This document shows positions 35,750-46,440 of a DNA stretch of 64,000 bases, piece after piece (positions within the stretch are counted from its first letter, which is position 1; every line of letters starts with the position of its first letter). Below the pieces are notes generated by a model. It searched no databases, was not told where the DNA came from, and was given only the letters and a program-made list of their open reading frames with translations. The position numbers and the translations under genes were made by a program. Source of the stretch: Geodermatophilus sp. DSM 44513 (GTDB lineage: Bacteria > Actinomycetota > Actinomycetes > Mycobacteriales > Geodermatophilaceae); contig NZ_CP135963.1 in the NCBI RefSeq assembly GCF_032460525.1, positions 1,860,001 to 1,924,000 on the forward strand, in the 5' to 3' direction.

Positions 35750-36682
35750 GTGGCAGCATCTCCTGTGACCGAGCACAGCGCGACCGACCCGACCACCACC
35801 GGCACCACCGGGACCGAGGCCGTGAAGCGCGGCATGGCCGAGCAGCTCAAGGGCGGCGTCATCATGGACGTCGTCACCCCCGAGCAGGCGCGGATCGCCG
35901 AGGACGCCGGCGCGGTCGCGGTCATGGCGCTGGAGCGGGTGCCCGCCGACATCCGGGCCCAGGGCGGCATCGCGCGGATGAGCGACCCCGACATGGTGCA
36001 GGGCATCATCGACGCGGTCTCCATCCCGGTCATGGCCAAGGCCCGCATCGGGCACTTCGTCGAGGCCCAGGTGCTGCAGAGCCTCGGGGTGGACTACATC
36101 GACGAGTCCGAGGTGCTCACCCCGGCCGACGAGGCCCACCACATCGTCAAGAGCGACTTCACCGTGCCCTTCGTCTGCGGCGCGACCGACCTGGGCGAGG
36201 CGCTGCGGCGGATCGCCGAGGGCGCGGCCATGATCCGCTCCAAGGGCGAGGCCGGCACCGGCAACGTCGTCGAGGCGACCCGGCACATGCGCGCGATCCG
36301 CGCGGGCATCAGGCGGCTGGGCACGCTGGACGCGACCGAGCTGTTCGTCGCGGCCAAGGAGCTGCGGGCACCGGCCGACCTCGTCGCGGAGGTCGCCCGC
36401 ACCGGGGAGCTGCCGGTCGTGCTGTTCACCGCGGGCGGCATCGCCACCCCGGCCGACGCCGCGATGATGATGCAGCTCGGCGCCGAGGGCGTCTTCGTCG
36501 GCTCGGGCATCTTCAAGTCCGGCGACCCGGCCCAGCGGGCCGCGGCCATCGTGCAGGCCACCACCTTCCACGACGACCCGGACGTCATCGCCAAGGTGTC
36601 CCGCGGGCTCGGCGAGCCGATGGTGGGCATCAACGTGGCCGCGCTCCCCGACAGCGAGCGGTACGCCACCCGCGGCTGGTGA
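35750..36682 (+). CDS. pdxS: Pyridoxal 5'-phosphate synthase, PdxS subunit
   Basis: (beta/alpha)8 barrel that makes PLP from ribose 5-phosphate, glyceraldehyde 3-phosphate and ammonia from PdxT. 310 residues with a Thr-rich N-terminal extension of ~25. Characteristic blocks: [66 protein letters not shown] and the phosphate loop [14 protein letters not shown]. Its partner pdxT is two genes downstream, separated by a membrane protein gene. Confidence 0.97.
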   Translation: MAASPVTEHSATDPTTTGTTGTEAVKRGMAEQLKGGVIMDVVTPEQARIAEDAGAVAVMALERVPADIRAQGGIARMSDPDMVQGIIDAVSIPVMAKARIGHFVEAQVLQSLGVDYIDESEVLTPADEAHHIVKSDFTVPFVCGATDLGEALRRIAEGAAMIRSKGEAGTGNVVEATRHMRAIRAGIRRLGTLDATELFVAAKELRAPADLVAEVARTGELPVVLFTAGGIATPADAAMMMQLGAEGVFVGSGIFKSGDPAQRAAAIVQATTFHDDPDVIAKVSRGLGEPMVGINVAALPDSERYATRGW

Positions 36683-37791
36683 CCACCCGGCGGGACGACC
36701 TCCGGGCGGTCCCCCGCCCGGAGGACGACACCGCCGGCGGACGGCGGATCGGCGGCCTGGACGTCGCCCGCGGCCTGGCCGTCCTGGGCATGTTCGGCGC
36801 CCACCTGGGCGACACCGACCGGCTGGGCTGGGCGCCGGACACCTGGCGGGCGCTGGCCGACGGCCGGCCGTCGATCCTGTTCGCCACGCTGGCCGGCGTC
36901 TCGATCGCGCTGCTGTCCGGCGGCCGGACACCGGCGTCCGGCGACGAGCTGCCCCGCGCGCGCACCCGCGTCCTGGTCCGGGCGGCGTGGGTCTTCGCCA
37001 TCGGCGGCGTCCTGGAGCTGCTGGACACCTTCGTCGCGATCATCCTCGGCGTCTACGCGGTGCTGTTCGTGCTCGCGCTGCCGTTCCTGCGCTGGACCCC
37101 GCGCCGGCTGCTGGCCGCCGCAGGCCTGGTCGCGCTGGCCGGTCCGCCGCTCACCCTCTGGGTCGGCCGCTACGCCACCGCCCGCGACGAGGACGGCAAC
37201 GCGTTCGCGTTCCTGCTGTTCACCGGCTACTACCCGGCAGCGGTGTGGCTGGCGTTCGTGCTCACCGGGCTGGCGGTGGGCCGGCTGGACCTGCGCGCGG
37301 CCAGGGTCCGCGCCGGCCTGGTCGCCGGCGGCGCGGCGGCCGCGGCGGTCGGCTACCTGGGCGGGTGGGTGAGCACGCGGCAGCTCGCGCCGGGGGAGGA
37401 GCTGGCCGGCATCGAGACCGGGTTCGGGGAGGCCGGCCCGTGGCGGGCCGCCTGGTTCGCCGGCGCCGAGCCGCACAGCTCGACGACGTTCGAGGTGGTC
37501 GGCTCCGGCGGGGTCGCGGTCGCCGTCATCGGCCTGTGCCTGGTCGCCGCGGACGCCGCACCCCGGCTGCTGTACCCGCTGGCGTCGGTGGGCGCGCTGG
37601 CGCTGTCGGTCTACAGCGGGCAGATCGTCGCCCTCCGGGTGCTGGCGGTCGACTCCGCGGACGACTGGGGGCGCTGGGCCCGGTTCACCCTCGCCGCCGT
37701 GCTGCTGGCCACGGGATGGCGGCTGCTGCTGGGCCGCGGCCCGCTGGAACGGCTGCTGACCTGGAGCTCGCGGCGCACGGCCGGGCACTGA
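36679..37791 (+). CDS. Multi-pass membrane protein (DUF418/DUF1624-like acyltransferase fold)
   Basis: 370 residues with about ten hydrophobic segments. N-terminal [20 protein letters not shown] resembles heparan-alpha-glucosaminide N-acetyltransferase-like and DUF418 proteins, and the [22 protein letters not shown] region matches their C-terminal part. Probably moves an acyl group or a small substrate across the membrane; no function can be proved. Coupled to pdxS by GTGA, and lying between pdxS and pdxT. Confidence 0.75.
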   Translation: MTTRRDDLRAVPRPEDDTAGGRRIGGLDVARGLAVLGMFGAHLGDTDRLGWAPDTWRALADGRPSILFATLAGVSIALLSGGRTPASGDELPRARTRVLVRAAWVFAIGGVLELLDTFVAIILGVYAVLFVLALPFLRWTPRRLLAAAGLVALAGPPLTLWVGRYATARDEDGNAFAFLLFTGYYPAAVWLAFVLTGLAVGRLDLRAARVRAGLVAGGAAAAAVGYLGGWVSTRQLAPGEELAGIETGFGEAGPWRAAWFAGAEPHSSTTFEVVGSGGVAVAVIGLCLVAADAAPRLLYPLASVGALALSVYSGQIVALRVLAVDSADDWGRWARFTLAAVLLATGWRLLLGRGPLERLLTWSSRRTAGH

Positions 37792-37802
37792 GCAGGGACA
37801 CG

Positions 37803-37808
37803 TAGCCT
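37803..37808 (+). promoter_or_regulatory. -10-like hexamer for pdxT (leaderless)
   Basis: TAGCCT ends 8 bases before the pdxT GTG; it suggests that pdxT has its own promoter in addition to read-through from pdxS. Confidence 0.45.
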
Positions 37809-37816
37809 GGTCCCCC

Positions 37817-38481
37817 GTGTCCCGGACCCCCGTGATCGGCGTGCTGGCCCTGCAGGGCGACGTCCGCGAGCACCTGGCGACGCTGTCCGCGCTCGGTGCC
37901 AAGGCGATCACGGTCCGCCGGCCCGGGGAGCTGGCCGCCGTCGACGGGCTCGTCGTCCCGGGCGGGGAGTCGACCACCATGGGCAAGCTGGCCGCCCGCT
38001 TCGGCCTGCTCGAGCCGCTGCGGGCCGCGGTCGCCGGGGGGTTGCCGGTCTACGGCTCCTGCGCCGGGATGATCGTGCTGGCCGACCGGCTGCTGGACGC
38101 CCCGGCCGACCAGGTCACCGTGGGCGGGTTGGACGTCACGGTGCGCCGCAACGCCTTCGGCCGCCAGGTCGACTCCTTCGAGGCCCAGGTCGAGATCGAC
38201 GGCGTGGCCGGCGGTCCGGTGCACGCGGTCTTCATCCGGGCGCCGTGGGTGGAGCAGGCGGGGGAGGGCGTGGAGGTGCTGGGCCGGGTCGTCGGCGGGG
38301 CGGCCGACGGTAGGATCGTCGCGGTCCGCCAGGGCAGCCTGGTGGCCACCAGCTTCCACCCCGAACTGACCGGGGACAGCCGGGTGCACGCGCTGTTCGT
38401 CGACGTCGTCCGCCGTCACCTGGCCGAGCAGGCCGGCGGTGACCAGGACGAGGCCGCCGAGGACGAGGGAGGACCGAGCTC

Positions 38482-38485
<4 letters not shown>
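37817..38485 (+). CDS. pdxT: Pyridoxal 5'-phosphate synthase, glutaminase subunit
   Basis: Class I glutamine amidotransferase giving ammonia to PdxS. 222 residues: [25 protein letters not shown] (oxyanion loop), nucleophile C82 in GSCAGM, and H181/E183 in SFHPEL completing the triad. An acidic tail of ~20 residues. Overlaps yebC by 4 bases. Confidence 0.96.
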
Positions 38486-39230
<745 letters not shown>

Positions 39231-39234
<4 letters not shown>

Positions 39235-40268
39235 GTGTACTGCCCAGACAGGTTGGTCAGTCGCGTGATCGGTGGGCGGCGTCCGATCGCGGTGTGGGGC
39301 CGGTGATGGTTGTACTCGTGCAGCCAGCCGGGCAGGGCCTGGCGGCGGGCGAGTTCGCTGAGGAACATCCGGCGGAAGGCCCAGCCGTCGGCCATGGTGC
39401 GGTGGAAGCGTTCGATCTTGCCGTTGGTCTGTGGCCGGTAGGGCCGGGTCCGCTTGGGCGTGATGCCGAGCTCGAGGCAGGCGTCGCGCCAGGCGTGGGA
39501 GCGGTAGGCCGAGCCGTTGTCGCTCAGCACCCGCTCGGCGGTGACGGCGCGGGCGGCGAACCAGGCCACCGCGCGGCGCAGCACGCCGATGGCGGTGGCG
39601 GCGGTCTCGTCGTCGTGGATCTCGGCGTAGGCGACCCGGCTGTGGTCGTCGAGCACGGTGTGCACGAACGCGGTGCCCAGCAGCGGTTCGCGGCGCTTGC
39701 TGCGGGGCTTGCCCGGGGTTGCTGCCCGGTTCTTGCCGCCCTGGGCGCGGCCGACGTAGCGCCAGCCGCCGCCGTCGGGGATGTTGCCCAGCTTCTTGAC
39801 GTCGACGTGCAGTAGCGAGCCGGGCCGCTCGTGCTCGTAGCGGCGGACGCGCTCGCCGGTGCGCCGGTCGATGTGGGACAGGCGGTTGAGCCGGCAGCGG
39901 CGCAACACCGCGTAGACCGTGGAGGCCGGTACCCGCAGCCGGGCGCCGATCTCCACCGGCCCGAGCCGGTGCCGCCAGCGCAGGTGCACGATCCGCCGGA
40001 CCAGCGGTCGCGGCGTGCGCCGGGGGCTGCGGTGCGGGCGGGAGCTGCGGTCGGCCATGCCGGCCGGCCCGGCCTGGCGGTAGCGCTCCACCCAGCGCTT
40101 CGCCGTCGGATAGGCGACCTGGAACACCGCGGCGGCGTAGGAGACCGTCCAGTCGTCCTCCACCACCGCGCGGGCCAGGCGCAGACGCTGGCGTGGAGTC
40201 AGAGCGGCATTAGCGTGGGCCACGAGGACCTCCGGGTTTGTGTGGGTGGGTGCCTTCAGCAGCTCCAC
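39231..40268 (-). CDS. IS481-family transposase
   Basis: 345 residues. N-terminal helix-turn-helix region ([26 protein letters not shown]) and a second one ([16 protein letters not shown]), then the DDE integrase core: [12 protein letters not shown] (first Asp), [28 protein letters not shown] (second Asp), and [15 protein letters not shown] (Glu). GTG start at 40268. Its TAG stop is not within the element: it comes from the duplicated target CTAG, so the reading frame ends only because of the insertion site. Confidence 0.93.
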
Positions 40269-40354
40269 TCCACGTCCGGAGGTCCTCCCTCCACAAGATC
40301 AGTCAGTCAGATCCCGTGATCACATGCCCTCGACCAACGTCTCTGGTCAGTACA
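39236..40354 (-). mobile_element. IS481-family insertion sequence (1119 bp)
   Basis: Terminal inverted repeats start TGTACTGCCCAGACAGGTTGG (left) and, reverse-complemented, TGTACTGACCAGAGACGTTGG (right), with 18 or so of the first 23 positions equal. Flanked by a 6-base GCTAGG duplication. One intact DDE transposase on the minus strand. All parts look intact, so a recent insertion is likely. Confidence 0.93.
40224..40287 (-). promoter_or_regulatory. 12-bp inverted repeat spanning the transposase start
   Basis: GAGGACCTCCGG (40224-40235) and CCGGAGGTCCTC (40276-40287) flank the GTG start at 40268. In the transposase mRNA they could pair and hide the start and its upstream GGAGG. Inferred to limit translation. 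Confidence 0.5.
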
Positions 40355-40360
40355 GCTAGG
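40355..40360. repeat. Target-site duplication GCTAGG, right copy
   Basis: Directly follows the right IS end (CAGTACA). Confidence 0.9.
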
Positions 40361-40429
40361 CCGTCCGGCCGCCTTTGTCGCGATGATGGCGGTCAGGGCG
40401 TGTCGCGCGGTCCCGTCGTTCGCGGCGAC

Positions 40430-40435
40430 TAGCGT
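40430..40435 (+). promoter_or_regulatory. -10-like hexamer for ruvC
   Basis: TAGCGT between the IS right end and ruvC, with a predicted leader of ~33 nt. Its position suggests that ruvCAB keeps its own promoter despite the upstream IS. Confidence 0.4.
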
Positions 40436-40474
40436 GGTCGAACACCAGTTCGGCTGACGGCGGGAGGCTCCTCC

Positions 40475-41041
40475 ATGCGGGTGCTCGGCATCGACCCGGG
40501 CCTCACCCGGTGCGGGTGGGGGGTGGTCGACGGGCGCCCCGGCGCGCGGCCGGTCGCCGTGGGCGTGGGCGTGCTGCGCACCGCCGCGGAGCTGGACCTG
40601 GAGCTGCGACTGCTGGAGCTGCACACCGGGGTGACCGCGCTGCTGCGCGAACACCGGCCCGACGTCGTGGCGATCGAGCGGGTCTTCACCCAGAACAACA
40701 AGGGCACCGCCACCGGGACGGCGCAGGCGGCGGGCGTGGCCGCGCTGGCCGCCGCGCAGGCCGACCGGCCGGTCGCCTGGCACACGCCGAGCGAGGTCAA
40801 GGCCGCCATCTCCGGCAGCGGCCGCGCGGACAAGGAGCAGGTCACCCTCATGGTCACCCGGGTGCTGGGGCTGGCGTCCCCGCCCAAGCCGGCCGACGCC
40901 GCCGACGCGCTGGCGCTGGCGGTCTGCCACGCCTGGCGCGGGCCGGCGCAGCAGCGGCTGCGGGTCGCCGCGCTGGCCGGCGGCATCGGCGCGCCGGTGC
41001 GGTCCACGACCCTGCCGCGCTGGACGGGGGTGTCCCGGTGA
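40475..41041 (+). CDS. ruvC: Holliday junction resolvase RuvC
   Basis: Endonuclease resolving Holliday junctions after RuvAB branch migration. 188 residues; acidic active-site residues in [14 protein letters not shown] (D7), [16 protein letters not shown] (E near 68) and [18 protein letters not shown] (paired Asp). ATG 40475 has GGAGG about 10 bases upstream. Overlaps ruvA by 4 bases. Confidence 0.96.
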   Translation: MRVLGIDPGLTRCGWGVVDGRPGARPVAVGVGVLRTAAELDLELRLLELHTGVTALLREHRPDVVAIERVFTQNNKGTATGTAQAAGVAALAAAQADRPVAWHTPSEVKAAISGSGRADKEQVTLMVTRVLGLASPPKPADAADALALAVCHAWRGPAQQRLRVAALAGGIGAPVRSTTLPRWTGVSR

Positions 41042-41676
41042 TCGCCTCGGTGCACGGCCGGGTGGCCGCGGTCTCCCCGGACGGCGCCGTGGTCGAGGTC
41101 GGGGGTGTCGGCCTGTCCGTGCACTGCACGCCGGGCACGATCGCCCGGCTGCAGGTGGGCGAGAACGCGCGGCTGGCCACCAGCCTGGTGGTGCGGGAGG
41201 ACTCCCTCACCCTGTACGGCTTCGCCGACGACGACGAGCGCCAGCTGTTCGAGCTGCTGCAGACCGCCAACGGCGTGGGCCCCCGGCTGGCCCAGGCGGT
41301 GCTGGCCATCCACCCGCCGCGCGAGGTGCGCCGGGCGGTGTCGACGGCCGACGTCAAGGCGCTCATGCAGGTCCCGGGCATCGGCCGGAAGGGCGCCGAG
41401 CGGCTGGTCCTGGAGCTGCGCGACCGGCTGGGTGTCACCAGCACCGACACCGCGCTGGACGGCGGCGCGCCTGCCGGGCTGCCGGCGGTGGCCCCGGTGG
41501 CGCCGTGGCGCGACCAGCTGGCCGCGGCGCTGGTGGGTCTGGGCTGGTCGGGCCGGGAGGCCGACGCGGCCGTCGCCGAGCTCGTCCCGCTGGCCGAGGA
41601 GCAGGTGGCCGCCACCGGCGCGGTCGAGGTCGCCGTCCTGCTGCGCCAGGCCCTGCGGCTGCTGGGCCGGTCGTGA
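41038..41676 (+). CDS. ruvA: Holliday junction DNA helicase subunit RuvA
   Basis: Tetrameric junction-binding protein, 212 residues. OB-fold domain I ([16 protein letters not shown]...), domain II with two helix-hairpin-helix motifs ([17 protein letters not shown] and [19 protein letters not shown]), a Pro/Ala linker and domain III ([16 protein letters not shown]), which contacts RuvB. GTG starts overlap ruvC and ruvB at the two ends. Confidence 0.95.
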   Translation: MIASVHGRVAAVSPDGAVVEVGGVGLSVHCTPGTIARLQVGENARLATSLVVREDSLTLYGFADDDERQLFELLQTANGVGPRLAQAVLAIHPPREVRRAVSTADVKALMQVPGIGRKGAERLVLELRDRLGVTSTDTALDGGAPAGLPAVAPVAPWRDQLAAALVGLGWSGREADAAVAELVPLAEEQVAATGAVEVAVLLRQALRLLGRS

Positions 41677-42827
41677 GCGGGCCGTTCGACCGGGGGCTGT
41701 CCGCGGCCGACGCGGGACCCGGGCGTACCGCCGGCGCAGCCGGGGCCGGCCGGTTCCCCGACGCGGCCGTCGACCCGCGGGCCGGCGACGAGGAGCGGGT
41801 GGTCGAGTCCGCGCTGCGGCCGCACTCGCTGGCGGAGTTCATCGGCCAGCCCAAGGTCGCCCGCCAGCTGGACCTCGTGCTCGAGGGTGCCAAGCGGCGC
41901 GGCCGGCCCCCGGACCACGTGCTGCTCTCCGGTCCGCCGGGGCTGGGCAAGACCAGCCTGGCGCTGATCATCGGCTCCGAGCTCGGGACGGCGGTGAAGA
42001 TCACCAGCGGCCCGGCCATCGAGCGCTCCGGCGACCTGGCCGCGATGCTGTCCAACCTCGCGCCCGGCGACGTGCTCTTCATCGACGAGATCCACCGGAT
42101 CGCCCGCCCCGCCGAGGAGCTCCTCTACATGGCGATGGAGGACTTCCGGGTCGACGTCGTCGTCGGCAAGGGCCCGGGCGCCACCGCGATCCCGCTGGAG
42201 ATCAACCCCTTCACCCTCGTCGGCGCCACCACCCGCGCCGGCCTGCTCACCGGGCCGCTGCGCGACCGGTTCGGCTTCGTCGGGCAGATGGAGTTCTACG
42301 AGCCGGCGGAGCTGGAGCAGGTGCTGGCCCGCAGCGCCGCGCTGCTCGGCGTCGAGCTGACCGCCGAGGGCTCCGCGGAGATCGCCGGCCGCTCCCGCGG
42401 CACCCCGCGGATCGCCAACCGGCTGCTGCGCCGGGTCCGCGACTACGCCGAGGTGCGCGCCGACGGGCGGGTCACCCGGGCGGTCGCGGAGGCGGCGCTG
42501 GTGCTCTACGACGTCGACCACCTGGGCCTGGACCGGCTGGACCGCGCGGTGCTGGAGGCGCTGGTCGTGCGCTTCAGCGGCGGGCCGGTCGGCGTGGCCA
42601 CCCTCGCGGTCGCCGTGGGGGAGGAGCCGCACACGGTCGAGGAGGTGTGCGAGCCGTTCCTCGTGCGCGCCGGCCTGCTGGCCCGGACCCCGCGCGGCCG
42701 GGTCGCCACCGAGGCGGCCTGGGCGCACCTCGGTGTGCCGGTGCCGCGCGGCGGCGGCGTCCTCGGTCGCGTCCCACCCGACCCACCGGCCCCGGGTCCG
42801 TCGTCAGGGACCCTCTTCGACGCCTAG
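41673..42827 (+). CDS. ruvB: Holliday junction DNA helicase subunit RuvB
   Basis: AAA+ motor of branch migration, 384 residues. An N-terminal extension of ~35 residues, then [12 protein letters not shown], Walker [11 protein letters not shown], Walker [10 protein letters not shown], sensor 1 [11 protein letters not shown], sensor 2 [17 protein letters not shown] and a winged-helix C-terminal domain. A Pro-rich tail follows. The stop codon overlaps a -10-like TAGACT that may serve yajC. Confidence 0.96.
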   Translation: MSGPFDRGLSAADAGPGRTAGAAGAGRFPDAAVDPRAGDEERVVESALRPHSLAEFIGQPKVARQLDLVLEGAKRRGRPPDHVLLSGPPGLGKTSLALIIGSELGTAVKITSGPAIERSGDLAAMLSNLAPGDVLFIDEIHRIARPAEELLYMAMEDFRVDVVVGKGPGATAIPLEINPFTLVGATTRAGLLTGPLRDRFGFVGQMEFYEPAELEQVLARSAALLGVELTAEGSAEIAGRSRGTPRIANRLLRRVRDYAEVRADGRVTRAVAEAALVLYDVDHLGLDRLDRAVLEALVVRFSGGPVGVATLAVAVGEEPHTVEEVCEPFLVRAGLLARTPRGRVATEAAWAHLGVPVPRGGGVLGRVPPDPPAPGPSSGTLFDA

Positions 42828-42830
42828 ACT
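42825..42830 (+). promoter_or_regulatory. -10-like hexamer for yajC-secDF
   Basis: TAGACT overlapping the ruvB TAG stop; it would start a ~145-nt leader in the 153-base gap before yajC. Nothing else recognisable in that gap except GC-rich dyads. Confidence 0.3.
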
Positions 42831-42980
42831 CCGGGACGCCGGCGCGCACCCGTCCGGCTCGCCCGCGTGCGTCCGCCCGGTCGCCCGGAGAGCCCCGCGC
42901 CGCAGTCGACGCACCCGAGCGGCCCCGTCCCGGGCCGCAGCACCGCGGCCGGTACGGCGCGGTAGAGAGGCACACCTGTC

Positions 42981-43325
42981 GTGGACCTGTCCTTGCTCCT
43001 CATCATGCTGCTGGCCTTCGTGCTGCTCATCGTCCTCCCGGCGCGGCAGCGCAAGAAGCTCCAGGAGCGGCAGCGGGCGCTGCAGGAGTCACTGACCCCG
43101 GGCACCCCGGTCATGACGACGGCCGGCCTGCACGGCACCGTCGCGCGCCTCGACGAGGGCACTGTCGACCTGGAGGTCGCCCCCGGCGTGGTCGTCACCT
43201 TCGCCCGACAGGCCGTCCTCGAGGTCCGCACGCCGGTGGTGACCGGCGCGGCCGACGGGACCCCCCTCGGCCGGGACGACGCGACCGGCCCGACCGACGG
43301 CGGCCCGGCCGACCGCGCCCGCTGA
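42981..43325 (+). CDS. yajC: Preprotein translocase subunit YajC
   Basis: 114 residues: one N-terminal membrane helix (LSLLLIMLLAFVLLIVLP) followed by a basic stretch (ARQRKKLQERQ) and the cytoplasmic YajC domain with TPGTPVMTTAGLHGTVARLDE. Acts with SecDF at the Sec translocon. GAGAGG about 10 bases before GTG 42981. Head of the yajC-secD-secF operon. Confidence 0.93.
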   Translation: MDLSLLLIMLLAFVLLIVLPARQRKKLQERQRALQESLTPGTPVMTTAGLHGTVARLDEGTVDLEVAPGVVVTFARQAVLEVRTPVVTGAADGTPLGRDDATGPTDGGPADRAR

Positions 43326-43339
43326 CCGGCGCCCCTCCC

Positions 43340-45019
43340 GTGGCCCGACACACCCTCCCCGCGCGCCGGTACTTCGGCGCCTTCCTGCTCGTCGTCGCCG
43401 TCCTCTACGGCCTGGTCTTCCTCACCGGCGACACCCGCACCCCGCAGCTGGGCCTGGACCTGCGCGGCGGCACGACGGTCACCCTGACCGCCGCCACCCC
43501 GACCGGCCAGCCGCCGGACCCCGCCGAGCTCGAGCTGGCCCGCCAGATCATCGAGCAGCGGGTGAACGGGCTCGGTGTCGCCGAGGCCGAGGTGGTCACC
43601 GAGGGCGACGACAACATCGTCATCTCCGTCCCGGGGGAGGACGGCGAGCAGGCCCGCGAGCTCGGCGCCACCGCGCAGTTGCGCTTCCGCCCGGTGGTCG
43701 CCGGCCCCGAACCGGCCGCCCCGCCGGCGGAGGACCCGGCCGCGGAGGACCCGGCGGCGGAGGACCCGGCCGCGGAGGACCCGGCCGCGGAGGACCCGGC
43801 GGCGGAGGACCCGGCGGCCGAGGCCCCCACCGACCCCGCCGCGCCGACCGACCCGGCCGCGCCCGCCGACGGCGCCGCCGACCCCGCGGTCCCGCAGCCG
43901 GGCGACGCGCCGGCCACCCAGGAGGAGGCGGCGGCGGCGTACGCCACGCTGACCTGCGACCCGGGGGACACCAGCCCCGAGGTGGCGCTGCCGGAGAGCT
44001 TCATCGCCGCGTGCACCGAGGACGGCACGGCCAAGTACCTGCTGGGGCCGGCGATCATCGAGGGCACCCAGGTCGCCGACGCGAACGCCGGCACCGAGCC
44101 GGCCACCGGCGAGTGGGTCGTGCTGCTGGACTTCCAGAACCAGGCGGAGGCCGACTGGGCCGCCTACACCGCGGCCAACGTCGGCGCCAACGTCGCCTTC
44201 ACCCTGGACGGCCGGGTCATCTCCGCGCCGACCATCCAGGGCGCGATCACCAGCAACCCCACGACGATCACCGGTTCCTTCGACCAGGAGAGCGCCGAGG
44301 AGCTGGCCAACCAGCTCCGCTACGGCGCGCTGCCGCTGACCTTCACCCAGGCCACCGCCCAGACGATCACCACCGAGCTCGGCGCCCAGCAGCTGCAGGC
44401 CGGCCTGATCGCCGGCGGCATCGGTGTCGCCCTGGTGTTCGTCTACGCGCTGCTCTACTACCGGCTGCTGGGGCTGGTGATGATCGCCAGCCTGGTGCTG
44501 TCGGCGGTGGTCGTCTACGCCGTCCTCGTCGTGCTGGGCCGCGAGATCGGCTTCACGCTGAGCCTCGCAGGCATCGCCGGGTTCATCGTGTCCCTCGGCA
44601 TCACCGCGGACTCCTTCGTCGTGTACTTCGAGCGGCTCAAGGACGAGATCCGGGAGGGCCGCAGCCTGCGCTCGGCGGTGCCCCGGGCGTGGGTGCGCGC
44701 CCGGCGCACGATCCTGTCCGCCGACGCGGTCAGCTTCCTGGCCGCGGCCATCCTCTACGTGCTGGCCATCGGCGACGTCAAGGGCTTCGCGTTCACCCTG
44801 GGCATGTCCACGGTGCTCGACCTGGTCGTCGTCTTCCTCTTCACCCACCCGCTGATGGCGGTGCTGGCCCGCTACCGCGTCTTCAGCAGCAGCCGCGTCT
44901 CCGGCCTCGGCGGCAGCCTGGACCGGCCGCGCCCGGCCGCCGGCCGCAGCAGGACCGCGGACCGCGAGCTGGTCGCGGCCGGCGCCGGCCGCACCGCGCA
45001 GGACAGGAGCCCCGCATGA
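43340..45019 (+). CDS. secD: Protein translocase subunit SecD
   Basis: Proton-driven Sec accessory protein with six membrane helices. 559 residues: TM1 (YFGAFLLVVAVLYGLVFL), GLDLRGGTTVTL, periplasmic P1 domain, and the C-terminal five-helix bundle from ~350 (GLIAGGIGVALVFVYALLYY, GFIVSLGITADSFVVYFERLKDE). Inside P1 there is an acidic insert with six AEDPA repeats (43726-43815) followed by Ala/Pro/Asp-rich sequence. Starts 14 bases after yajC. Confidence 0.95.
   Translation: MARHTLPARRYFGAFLLVVAVLYGLVFLTGDTRTPQLGLDLRGGTTVTLTAATPTGQPPDPAELELARQIIEQRVNGLGVAEAEVVTEGDDNIVISVPGEDGEQARELGATAQLRFRPVVAGPEPAAPPAEDPAAEDPAAEDPAAEDPAAEDPAAEDPAAEAPTDPAAPTDPAAPADGAADPAVPQPGDAPATQEEAAAAYATLTCDPGDTSPEVALPESFIAACTEDGTAKYLLGPAIIEGTQVADANAGTEPATGEWVVLLDFQNQAEADWAAYTAANVGANVAFTLDGRVISAPTIQGAITSNPTTITGSFDQESAEELANQLRYGALPLTFTQATAQTITTELGAQQLQAGLIAGGIGVALVFVYALLYYRLLGLVMIASLVLSAVVVYAVLVVLGREIGFTLSLAGIAGFIVSLGITADSFVVYFERLKDEIREGRSLRSAVPRAWVRARRTILSADAVSFLAAAILYVLAIGDVKGFAFTLGMSTVLDLVVVFLFTHPLMAVLARYRVFSSSRVSGLGGSLDRPRPAAGRSRTADRELVAAGAGRTAQDRSPA
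43726..43815 (+). repeat. Six 15-base tandem repeats inside secD
   Basis: Units of GCGGAGGACCCGGC(C/G), encoding AEDPA six times in frame. Wobble-position differences between units show some age. Located in the extracytoplasmic part of SecD. Confidence 0.93.
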
Positions 45020-46440
45020 CCGGCCGTGACCCCCGCCCCGACGACGGCGACCTGCCGGTCGGCACCGACGCCGACGAGGCTGCCGCCGACGGGGCCGCGG
45101 TGACCGACGACGCCGCCGCGGCCGCGGACGACGCCGCGCTCGCCGCGGCCGGCCTGCCCCGCGCCGGCCGGCCCGACACCCCCCGCCCGCAGCACCGCGC
45201 CTCGCTGGCGCACCGGCTGTACAACGGCGAGGCCGGGCTGGACGTCGTCGGGCGCAGCCGGCTGATCTACCGGGTCACGGCCGTGGTGCTGCTGCTGTGC
45301 GTGCTGGCGATGGTGGTCCGGGGCTTCAACTTCGGCATCGACTTCGCCGGCGGCAACAGCCTGCGGCTGCCCGGGGACGCCACGCAGCTCGAGCAGGTGC
45401 AGGACGCCGCGGAGGACGCCGGCGCCGACGTCGCCTCGGCCCAGGTCGTCGGCGGCGACACGCTGCTGCTGCGCACCGGCGCGCTGGACAACGACACCGA
45501 GCGCGCGGTGGTCGACGCCGTCGCCGGCGCCGCCGGCGTCGACCCCGGCCAGGTCAGCCCCGAGTCGGTCAGCCCCGAGTGGGGCCAGGACATCACCCGC
45601 CAGGCGCTGGTGGCCCTCGCGGTCTTCCTCGTGGCGGTGGTGCTCTTCCTCGCCGTCCGCTTCCAGCCGAAGATGGCGATCGGCGCGATCGCGGCCCTGC
45701 TGCACGACATCGTGCTCACCGCCGGTGTCTACGCGCTGGTCGGCTTCGAGGTGAGCCCCTCGACGGTCATCGGGTTCCTCACCATCCTCGGCTTCTCCCT
45801 CTACGACACCGTCGTCGTCTTCGACAAGGTCGACGAGAACGTCCGCGACCTGGACCGGACGGCGCGGATGACGTGGGGCGAGGCGGCGAACCTGGCGGTC
45901 AACCAGACGCTCATGCGCTCGATCAACACCTCGGTGATCGCGCTGCTGCCGGTGGCCGGCCTGCTGTTCGTCGGCGCCGGGCTGCTCGGCGTCGGGACGC
46001 TCAAGGACCTGGCGCTGGTGCTGTTCGTCGGGCTGGCCGCGGGCGCCTACTCCTCGATCTTCCTGGCCACCCCGATCGTCGCGGACCTCAAGGAGCGCGA
46101 GCCGGAGGTGCAGGCGCTGCGCCGCCGGGTGCTGGCCCGCCGGTCCTCGCAGGCCCGGCAGGCCAGCGGCCGCCCGGCCGGTGCCGGCCCGGTGGCCAGC
46201 GCCCGCCGGGGCCGCGCCGCCCCCCGCCGCGCGACCGGGGTGGCCCTCGCCGAGCGGGAGGCCGACCTGGGCCCGGTGCAGGCCGACGTGGTCGTGGAGT
46301 CCCCGGAGTCGGTGCGCCGCGAGCCCGACGGCCCGCAGCCGGCCCGCGCCACCCGCAGTGGGGCGACCGCCGCACCGCGGCCCGGCGCGCGCCCGCAGCA
46401 GCCGGGCGGCGGCCGCTCGGGCGGCCGGAAGCGCCGGTGA
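45016..46440 (+). CDS. secF: Protein translocase subunit SecF
   Basis: Partner of SecD. 474 residues: an acidic, Ala-rich cytoplasmic N-terminus of ~60, TM1 ([20 protein letters not shown]), [13 protein letters not shown], the periplasmic loop, the C-terminal membrane bundle ([42 protein letters not shown]) and a basic, Pro/Gly-rich cytoplasmic tail of ~110 residues. ATG overlaps the secD stop; its own stop overlaps the apt GTG. Confidence 0.95.
   Translation: MTGRDPRPDDGDLPVGTDADEAAADGAAVTDDAAAAADDAALAAAGLPRAGRPDTPRPQHRASLAHRLYNGEAGLDVVGRSRLIYRVTAVVLLLCVLAMVVRGFNFGIDFAGGNSLRLPGDATQLEQVQDAAEDAGADVASAQVVGGDTLLLRTGALDNDTERAVVDAVAGAAGVDPGQVSPESVSPEWGQDITRQALVALAVFLVAVVLFLAVRFQPKMAIGAIAALLHDIVLTAGVYALVGFEVSPSTVIGFLTILGFSLYDTVVVFDKVDENVRDLDRTARMTWGEAANLAVNQTLMRSINTSVIALLPVAGLLFVGAGLLGVGTLKDLALVLFVGLAAGAYSSIFLATPIVADLKEREPEVQALRRRVLARRSSQARQASGRPAGAGPVASARRGRAAPRRATGVALAEREADLGPVQADVVVESPESVRREPDGPQPARATRSGATAAPRPGARPQQPGGGRSGGRKRR

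Noticed and set aside
43726..43815. Possible CRISPR-like repeat array
   Set aside because: Units are contiguous with no spacers and encode AEDPA in frame within secD.
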